A DNA stretch of 64,000 nucleotides from contig OZ240208.1 of the NCBI GenBank assembly GCA_965197455.1, forward strand, positions 1,178,001 to 1,242,000, read 5' to 3'. The position numbers were made by a program, and so were the translations under genes. Source of the DNA: JAGWBD01 sp965197455 (GTDB lineage Bacteria; Chloroflexota; Anaerolineae; Aggregatilineales; Phototrophicaceae). The notes under the pieces are model-generated. The model did no database searches and was not told the DNA's origin. It saw nothing but the letters and a program-made list of their open reading frames with translations. Below are positions 56,871-64,000 of this stretch, piece after piece. Positions within the stretch are counted from its first letter, which is position 1; each line of letters starts with the position of its first letter.

Positions 56871-57745
56871 TGTGGTGGAAACACCTTGCGCGGACGCCAG
56901 CTTGCGCCATCACGCTCGACGATGGCCAGCAGCGCTCCCTCCGGACCTTGCGCCTGCGCCAACGCAACTTCAGGGTCAGTTGGGCTGCAGGATACCGGAC
57001 GGCCTTGCAGCAAACGCGCGCTCATCGCGGCATCTACGCTAACGGGTGGCAAATGCGGCATGGCTGTCGCAGGTGGAACCAGCAGGCCCTGCCAGTCCGG
57101 CGTGGCCAGTACCTGATCCGGCGTGACGGCGTCTTCCAGGCGAAACACACCGCTGACTGTGCGCGTCAGCCCTGTCAGATGGGCGCCCGTGCCCAGCGCT
57201 ATGCCCAGGTCATGCGCCAGACTGCGCACGTAGGTGCCTGCGCTGCAGGCGAGCTCCAGCGTGAACTGCGGCGGCGACCAGTCGACCAGGGCCAGCTCTG
57301 TAATGCTGATGGGTCGTGTTCTGCGCTCAACCGTCTGGCCGTCCCACGCCAATTCATAGAGCTTGCGGCCACCCTGCTTGACCGCGCTGTACATTGGCGG
57401 CAGCTGCTCAATGTCACCACGAAACTGCGGCAGCGCCGCTTCCACCTGCTCGCGCGTCAGGCCGGAGGCATCGTATTGCGCAACGATTGCGCCTTCAGCA
57501 TCGTAGCTGTCCGTGCTCACGCCAGCCAGCAACTGTGCCCGATAGCGTTTGGTGGTTTGCATGACATATTCGCTCAGGCGCGTGGCCGGCCCCACACAGA
57601 GCACCAGCACCCCGGTCGCCAGCGGATCGAGTGTGCCGGCATGGCCCAGCTTGCGCAGCCGCAGTTCATGTCGCAACAAGGCCACTACATCGTGGCTGGT
57701 CATGCCGGTCGGCTTGTCGATGTTAAGAAAGCCAAAGGCGCTCAT
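56867..57745 (-). CDS. truB: tRNA pseudouridine(55) synthase TruB
   Basis: Converts uridine 55 in the T loop of tRNAs to pseudouridine. The 292-residue protein has the N-terminal GFLNIDKPTGMTSHDVVA, the catalytic Asp in KLGHAGTLDPLATGVLVL, QLPPMYSAVKQGGRKLYELA and CSAGTYVRSLAHDLG, ending in a small C-terminal domain. It overlaps nrnA upstream and ribF downstream by 4 bases each. This rbfA-nrnA-truB-ribF order is the common bacterial one. Confidence 0.97.
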   Translation of the reverse strand: MSAFGFLNIDKPTGMTSHDVVALLRHELRLRKLGHAGTLDPLATGVLVLCVGPATRLSEYVMQTTKRYRAQLLAGVSTDSYDAEGAIVAQYDASGLTREQVEAALPQFRGDIEQLPPMYSAVKQGGRKLYELAWDGQTVERRTRPISITELALVDWSPPQFTLELACSAGTYVRSLAHDLGIALGTGAHLTGLTRTVSGVFRLEDAVTPDQVLATPDWQGLLVPPATAMPHLPPVSVDAAMSARLLQGRPVSCSPTDPEVALAQAQGPEGALLAIVERDGASWRPRKVFPPQ

Positions 57746-58731
57746 GCGTCGGCAGCAGCGTTGCCCGTGTTCACGGCCTCGTGCAGCAGCGGCAACACCC
57801 GCGCCTGCGCCGCCGAAAGCGGCCCTTCGATGGTCGCGCCGGCCGCCTGGGCATGGCCGCCGCCGCCCAGTTGCTGCGCAACCCGCGCCACATCATAGTC
57901 CGCTTTGCTGCGCAGGCTGATGGTGACATGGCCGCCCGCCCGTTCCCTGAACACGACCGCGATGCGGGCCTCGTTGGTCGCACGCAACTGATTTACGAGG
58001 TCACCGTCGCTGCCCGGCTCCGTGCCGGCTTGCGCGCTGTCCTCCAGGCTGACCTGCGCGGCGATCACGCCGTCTGTCAGCGTCAATGACTGCAGCGCGC
58101 GCCGCCACAGTTCCAGTTCGCAGTAGGGACGGTTCTCCAGAGTGCGCGTCACCAGGTTATGCAGCGAAAGGCCGCTTTCCATCAGTCTGAGGGCGACTTG
58201 CAGCGTCTGCGCTGTGACGTTGCTGGTGCGAAAGCCGAGTGTATCGGTGACCAGCCCGGTCAGCAGCGGTTGCGTGACCGCCGGCGTCAGTGGCAGCGAC
58301 AATTCCTGCAGCCAGTTGAACACAATCTCCGTCGCTGAAGCGGCCTCCGGCAGCACCAGGTGAATATCGCCGAAGCCATTGTTGCTGATGTGATGGTCCA
58401 GATTGATGACCGTGCTGCAGTGTGCGAAACCTGACAAGCCGACCTGGCCCGTACGGTCCTCGCGATTGGCATCAACACAGATGAGCAGGTCCGCGCGGAC
58501 TTCCTGCAACGTCGCGCGCACGTCCTGCGCGCCAGGCAGAAAGCGTAGAAAGTCCGGCACGCCACCGTCGACCGCGCACAGCACTTCTCGTCCCGCCGCG
58601 CGCAGGGCATTGCCCAGGCCCAGCATCGACCCGATGGCGTCTCCGTCCGGTTCAACGTGGGTGATGATCAGGATGCTGCGCGACGTGTACAGGGCTGCGC
58701 AGGCCGCGGCGAAGTCAGTCTTGTGGCTCAT
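57742..58731 (-). CDS. nrnA: DHH-family oligoribonuclease/pAp phosphatase (NrnA)
   Basis: Degrades nano-RNA and dephosphorylates 3'-phosphoadenosine 5'-phosphate. The 329-residue protein shows IITHVEPDGDAIGSMLGLG (metal site), LLICVDANREDRTGQVG, VINLDHHISNNGFGDI (the DHH motif), LVTDTLGFRTSNVT and the DHHA1 motif QLGGGGHAQAAGATI. Its start overlaps rbfA by 17 bases. It differs from the recJ gene at 50431, which belongs to the longer branch of the same superfamily. Confidence 0.94.
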   Translation of the reverse strand: MSHKTDFAAACAALYTSRSILIITHVEPDGDAIGSMLGLGNALRAAGREVLCAVDGGVPDFLRFLPGAQDVRATLQEVRADLLICVDANREDRTGQVGLSGFAHCSTVINLDHHISNNGFGDIHLVLPEAASATEIVFNWLQELSLPLTPAVTQPLLTGLVTDTLGFRTSNVTAQTLQVALRLMESGLSLHNLVTRTLENRPYCELELWRRALQSLTLTDGVIAAQVSLEDSAQAGTEPGSDGDLVNQLRATNEARIAVVFRERAGGHVTISLRSKADYDVARVAQQLGGGGHAQAAGATIEGPLSAAQARVLPLLHEAVNTGNAAADA

Positions 58732-59092
58732 CGGCTACCGGAGTCGTTTCCGGAGGAATGTCGAGACCGCTGATCAGCTCGTCCATGCGCGCGCCCTGCT
58801 CCAGCACTGAATCCCAGTGAAAGTGCAGCTCTGGCACGACGCGGACGCGCAGGCGCCGCCCGACCTGACGCCGCAGAAAGCCGTTGGCGCGCGCCAGCCC
58901 GGCCAGCACCTCCGGCGCGCGTTCCTCCTCGCCAAGCGCATTGACATACACATCGGCGTAGAGCAACTCGGGATCCAGCCTGACCTCGGTCACCGTCACG
59001 CTATGCAGCCGCGGATCACGGACCTCGCGCAGCAGCAGCTCACCCAGGATGGCGCGGATGCGCCCTTCCACACGCTGCTGGCGAATGCTCAT
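58715..59092 (-). CDS. rbfA: Ribosome-binding factor A
   Basis: Small KH-like protein that assists late 30S maturation and cold adaptation. The 125-residue protein has the family's start RQQRVEGRIRAILGELLLREV, then RLHSVTVTEVRLDPELLYADVYV and RRQVGRRLRVRVVPELHFHWD. The acidic tail (DELISGLDIPPETTPVADE) is usual. It overlaps infB by 4 bases and nrnA by 17, typical for this operon. Confidence 0.95.
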   Translation of the reverse strand: MSIRQQRVEGRIRAILGELLLREVRDPRLHSVTVTEVRLDPELLYADVYVNALGEEERAPEVLAGLARANGFLRRQVGRRLRVRVVPELHFHWDSVLEQGARMDELISGLDIPPETTPVADEPQD

Positions 59093-60897
59093 GCGCTGGC
59101 CCGGCTGCCACTGCGGATGACGTAGAACTCCAGAATGTCACCTTCCTGAATATCTGAGTGGCGCTCCAGACTGATGCCGCATTCGAAGCCGGCGCGCACC
59201 TCGCGCACATCGTCGCGCAACCGTTTGAGCGAGCCCACCCGCAGGTCTTCTGCCAGCAACTGGTTGGAGCGGAGGATGCGCACACGCGCATTACGCTGCA
59301 CGGTACCTTCGCGCACATAGCTGCCGGCGATGTTGCCCACGCGCGAGTTGCTGAATATCTGGCGCACCTCAGCCCGGCCCAGCTTCTCCTCAATGTCCTC
59401 CGGCTCGAGCATGCCGTGCATGGCCAGCTCAATATCTTCCAGCAGATTGTAAATGATGCTCCAGGTGCGAATGTCCACGCCCTGCGAATCTGCCACGCGC
59501 CGCGCCGTGCCATCCACCTCGACGTTGAAGCCGACGACAATGGCGTCGGAGGCCACGGCCAGGTTCACATCGTTCTCACCAATGCTGCCAATATCCGCCG
59601 CGAGGATACGGAGCTGGATGCCGTCCTGATTTTCGTCGGACATCTTCTCCAGCGACTCAATTATGGGCTGCAAGGTGCCCTGAAAGTCTGCCTTGACAAT
59701 GAGCGCAAGCTCTTTGGTGTCACCCCGGCTGAAACGCGCGAACACGTCATCGAGCGTCAGTGCCTCAATACGGTTGCCGCTCAGCTGAACTTCCTCGCTG
59801 CGATCCTGCAACAGGCGGCGCGCGCTTTTGTCGTTCTTCACCCATTCAAAACCGTCGCCTGGCTCCGGCAGCTCGCCCAGACCCATCACCGCGACCGGCG
59901 TGGACGGCCCGGCGACGTTGATGCGCCGGTCGTTTTCATCGAACATGGCCTTGATACGACCCGACGTGTTGCCTGCAATGAGGGTGTCACTGCGCTTCAG
60001 CGCACCGTTCAGCACCAGCAGGGTCGCTATGACGCCGCGCGACGGGTCAATCTCCGCTTCCAGCACCACGCCAGAAGGCCTGGCCTGTGGGTTGGCGACG
60101 ATGTCATTTTCGTCAGCTGTAAGCAGAATGGCCTCCAGCAGATCATCGATGCCTTCGCCGCTGATGCCAGACACGGCCTCAACCATGATGTTGCCATCCC
60201 AGACAACGGGTACCAGATCCACCTCGGCCAGTTGCTGGTAAACCTGCTCCAGGTTCGCGCCAGGCAGATCCATTTTGGTGACGGCGACCACAATGGGTAC
60301 ATTGGCGGCGCGCGCATGCGCGATGGCCTCGCGCGTGGTGGGCATAATGCCATCATCCGCGGCGACAACCAGCACGGCGATATCAGCGCCGTGAGCGCCA
60401 CGGGCGCGCATGGCCGTGAAGGCTTCGTGACCAGGAGTATCGAGGAAAGTGATCTGGCGCTCGCCGTGTTGTGCGCGGTAGGCGCCAATGTGCTGGGTGA
60501 TGCCGCCGGCCTCGCCCTCCGCGACCCGCGTCTTGCGAATCGTGTCCAGCAGGGTCGTCTTGCCGTGGTCCACATGACCGAGGATGGTCACGATAGGCGG
60601 GCGCAGTTCCAGATTTTCCGGCTTTTCCTCGATGTATATCTGGCGCCACTGCTGAGCCTGGGCCGCTTCTTCCTTCACGGCCTGCTCTGCCAGACTGGAT
60701 TGTGACAGGGCCTCGATTTCGAACTCGGAACAAACGATGGCGGCGGTGTCGAAGTCAATCTGCTGGTTGATCGAGGCCACAATGCCGTTGGCGATGAGGA
60801 CCTTCATCACCTCGATTACACTGATTTCGATCGAGTCCGCCAGCTCGCGGACGGTCAGGCTGTCCGGTAATACAACGACACTCTGTTCCTCTGCCAT
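59089..60897 (-). CDS. infB: Translation initiation factor IF-2, short form, G4 variant
   Basis: GTPase that positions initiator tRNA on the ribosome. The 602-residue protein has a short N-terminal region with an IF2-N domain (DSLTVRELADSIEISVIEVM), then G1 ILGHVDHGKTTLLDTI near residue 112, G3 FLDTPGHEAFTAM and the C-terminal domains (VGFNVEVDGTARRVADSQGV, IAGSYVREGTVQRNARVRI). At G4, near residue 203, the usual NKxD reads TKMD (VVAVTKMDLPGANLEQV); the ACC codon is clear in the sequence. The long basic N-terminus of many IF-2 proteins is absent. ATG 60897 follows GGGAGGAAGTGT. It ends in a 4-base overlap with rbfA. Confidence 0.96.
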   Translation of the reverse strand: MAEEQSVVVLPDSLTVRELADSIEISVIEVMKVLIANGIVASINQQIDFDTAAIVCSEFEIEALSQSSLAEQAVKEEAAQAQQWRQIYIEEKPENLELRPPIVTILGHVDHGKTTLLDTIRKTRVAEGEAGGITQHIGAYRAQHGERQITFLDTPGHEAFTAMRARGAHGADIAVLVVAADDGIMPTTREAIAHARAANVPIVVAVTKMDLPGANLEQVYQQLAEVDLVPVVWDGNIMVEAVSGISGEGIDDLLEAILLTADENDIVANPQARPSGVVLEAEIDPSRGVIATLLVLNGALKRSDTLIAGNTSGRIKAMFDENDRRINVAGPSTPVAVMGLGELPEPGDGFEWVKNDKSARRLLQDRSEEVQLSGNRIEALTLDDVFARFSRGDTKELALIVKADFQGTLQPIIESLEKMSDENQDGIQLRILAADIGSIGENDVNLAVASDAIVVGFNVEVDGTARRVADSQGVDIRTWSIIYNLLEDIELAMHGMLEPEDIEEKLGRAEVRQIFSNSRVGNIAGSYVREGTVQRNARVRILRSNQLLAEDLRVGSLKRLRDDVREVRAGFECGISLERHSDIQEGDILEFYVIRSGSRASA

Positions 60898-60920
60898 ACA
60901 CTTCCTCCCTTGTCTGCGGA

Positions 60921-60952
60921 GACCGGCCAGGAACACATCCTCGTGTCCGGTC
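60921..60952 (-). promoter_or_regulatory. Inverted repeat between rnpM and infB
   Basis: GACCGG and CCGGTC arms, extended by ACAC/GTGT with a 6-base bulge, around a short loop, lying in the 98-base gap just ahead of the infB ribosome binding site. It could be an RNA processing or attenuation structure, or simply chance in GC-rich DNA. Confidence 0.35.
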
Positions 60953-60995
60953 TGTCACATTTTTGGTTTCCGCCCGGAACAACTCCGCGTCGGAC

Positions 60996-61289
60996 TCATG
61001 GTTCAGGGCTTGCCCGCAACAGCTGCTGACGATCCGCGTCAGTGAGTTCGAACGACAGTGCGATTGCCAGCGCCGGGCCAGTCGCCGCGCTTTCCCAGCA
61101 GGCTGCCTGCCCGCACAGATAGGCGCCGCGTCCATCCGCCTTGCCACCGGGGTCAATCAGTAGCGACCCTTTCCGGCGCACAAGGCGCGTCAGCTTGCGC
61201 TTGTCCTTTTTGCTGCGGCAAACGACGCAACTGCGCTGTGGCAGGTGCCGCGGTCGCGCGCCCTGGCTGCGAGCCATCTTCATCTGCAC
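60996..61289 (-). CDS. rnpM: YlxR/RnpM (RNase P modulator)
   Basis: Small RNA-binding protein encoded between nusA and infB in most bacteria; the B. subtilis relative modulates RNase P. The 97-residue protein has the signature PQRSCVVCRSKKDKRKLTRL, LLIDPGGKADGRGAYLCGQA and CWESA. Three possible starts exist (GTG 61289, ATG 61283, ATG 61277); the first abuts the nusA stop. Cys pairs in CVVC and a Cys further on look zinc-site-like, but most family members lack zinc. Confidence 0.92.
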   Translation of the reverse strand: MQMKMARSQGARPRHLPQRSCVVCRSKKDKRKLTRLVRRKGSLLIDPGGKADGRGAYLCGQAACWESAATGPALAIALSFELTDADRQQLLRASPEP

Positions 61290-63206
<1,917 letters not shown>

Positions 63207-63288
63207 GGTCCTGTTCCTGACCCTCAGCCTGCACCTGTTCAGGTTGCGGCACACCAGTGGCGCAGACAATCCCGAACGGCATAACAAC

Positions 63289-63314
63289 AGAAGCGGGGCC
63301 AAATCCCCACTTCT
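63289..63314 (-). terminator. Terminator-like hairpin after the NHL-repeat gene
   Basis: Minus strand AGAAGTGGGG and CCCCGCTTCT (one G-U pair) around loop ATTTGG, followed by GTTGTTAT. It separates the NHL-repeat gene from the nusA operon. Confidence 0.6.
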
Positions 63315-63350
63315 GACCTCACAGTACCATGAATGGCCACGTCTTGCAAG

Positions 63351-64000
63351 TTACGGCCCCGACGGCGGCCAGACACCCTCGACTGGCGCCGGCTCCAGCG
63401 GAAAGGTGGGAAATCCCAAAATACGACTGCTGCCGGAATCCGCCAGCCAGACCCCGCCCTGCGCATCGACCGCCATGCCGGCGACCGTGCCGATGCGGTT
63501 GCCTGCCGGGAAGTCGCCGCCGGGTTCGCCGAAGGACCCCAGGCAGTTGCCGGCCGTGTCCAGCACCAGCACCCGTCCGGCGTCCGGATCGCCGACGTAG
63601 AGCAGGTCGCGCGGGACGTCCAGTGCGATGTAGGGACGGTTGCCCTGGTCACCATACCAGGCAGAGAGCGGGAACTGCTCCCTGAAGCTGCCGTCACGGT
63701 CGAACACGGAAATGCGCCGGTTCCAGGTGTCGGCGATGAAGAGGCGGCCGTCCGGATGCAGCGCCAGCCCGCCGGGTTCGTCCAGTTCACCCGGCCCGCT
63801 GCCGCCCCTGCCTATGTCGCGCAGCCACTCTCCCTGCGCGCTGTAGACACGAATCCGCTTGTTGCCCGTGTCCGCCACATACACCTGTCCCTCTGCATCC
63901 TGCACCAGGTCGCGCGGCCCCCACAGTCCGGCGACGGGTTCGGTTTGCGCCTCTATCCCGTAGAGCCCGGGAATACCCCAGTTGCGTAGACTGGCGCCCT
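63351..64000 (-). CDS. NHL-repeat protein, N-terminal part outside window
   Basis: The frame is open from the window edge to the TAA at 63351, giving at least 216 residues. NHL beta-propeller repeats are visible: VYVADTGNKRIRVYSAQGEW, then GGLALHPDGRLFIADTWNRR, LLYVGDPDAGRVLVLDTAGN and GMAVDAQGGVWLADSGSSRI. The start of the visible part (LRNWGIPGLYGIEAQT, GLWGPRDLVQD) resembles the region where such propellers attach to a membrane glycosyltransferase or other exported protein in Chloroflexota, but the preceding domain is not in the window. It ends 145 bases before the nusA start, with a terminator between. Role unknown; ligand-binding or scaffold propeller. Confidence 0.85.
   Translation of the reverse strand, partial: GASLRNWGIPGLYGIEAQTEPVAGLWGPRDLVQDAEGQVYVADTGNKRIRVYSAQGEWLRDIGRGGSGPGELDEPGGLALHPDGRLFIADTWNRRISVFDRDGSFREQFPLSAWYGDQGNRPYIALDVPRDLLYVGDPDAGRVLVLDTAGNCLGSFGEPGGDFPAGNRIGTVAGMAVDAQGGVWLADSGSSRILGFPTFPLEPAPVEGVWPPSGP

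Noticed and set aside
59158..60705. 515-codon open frame on the plus strand
   Set aside because: Antisense to infB; no ribosome binding site or domain.

Overview
The window is high-GC bacterial chromosome, almost fully coding, with no phage, insertion sequence or CRISPR array that I can see. The gene content points to a member of the Chloroflexota (Anaerolineae/Caldilineae-like). The signs are bacterial coenzyme F420 biosynthesis genes, secreted proteins with Thr-Pro linkers, an SH3-plus-serine-hydrolase exoprotein, NHL-repeat proteins and single-subunit translation factors in the usual bacterial order. This placement is inference from gene content; no 16S rRNA is present.

Layout. 1-2465 (+): end of a fatty-acid locus (fabF, fabH). 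2606-25526 (-): about 21 collinear, mostly abutting or overlapping genes. Read from right to left they are folD, an 8-oxoguanine-deaminase-like amidohydrolase, ygeY, ygeW, carbamate kinase, a threonine-synthase-like enzyme, a GT2 glycosyltransferase, a second PLP enzyme, an unknown gene, ssnA, an F420 block (npdG, cofE, dehydro-F420 reductase-like nitroreductase, cofD, cofC, an LLM-type F420-dependent oxidoreductase), a two-gene molybdenum hydroxylase of the xanthine dehydrogenase type, a yqeC-mocA fusion, purine nucleoside phosphorylase and a membrane protein. This looks like an anaerobic purine/urate degradation island interleaved with F420 synthesis. 25672-34911: mixed housekeeping genes (guanylate-kinase-like fusion, ygfZ, an FtsB-like gene, tRNA-Leu, a serine hydrolase, argS, dcd). 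34944-38513: a visibly A/T-richer patch with one intact, one frameshifted and one remnant copy of a secreted Fn3-like protein family sharing a novel Cys-containing C-terminal domain. 38578-41613: tRNA-Val and three secreted or membrane unknowns. 41626-50337: CpXC protein with a sensor kinase, ROK kinase, mutS, a sucrase/ferredoxin-like protein and a DUF1385 protein. 50431-55944: recJ, fmt, mdh, two unknowns, era. 55941-63206 (-): the ribosome/translation operon nusA-rnpM-infB-rbfA-nrnA-truB-ribF, without rimP in front. 63351-64000 (-): end of an NHL-repeat protein.

How it fits together. Nucleosides would be phosphorolysed by the phosphorylase, the bases deaminated and hydroxylated by the two amidohydrolases and the molybdenum enzyme (matured by the YqeC-MocA fusion), and the opened ring products handled by YgeY, YgeW and PLP enzymes. 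Carbamoyl phosphate would feed carbamate kinase for ATP, and one-carbon units could go to FolD. The F420 genes embedded in the same run suggest F420H2 as an electron carrier in this route. That link is my inference and the main hypothesis of this report. Promoter-like sites across the window share a -10 of TACAAT or a close variant, and three genes have an ATG where transcription should start, with no Shine-Dalgarno, which suggests leaderless mRNAs.
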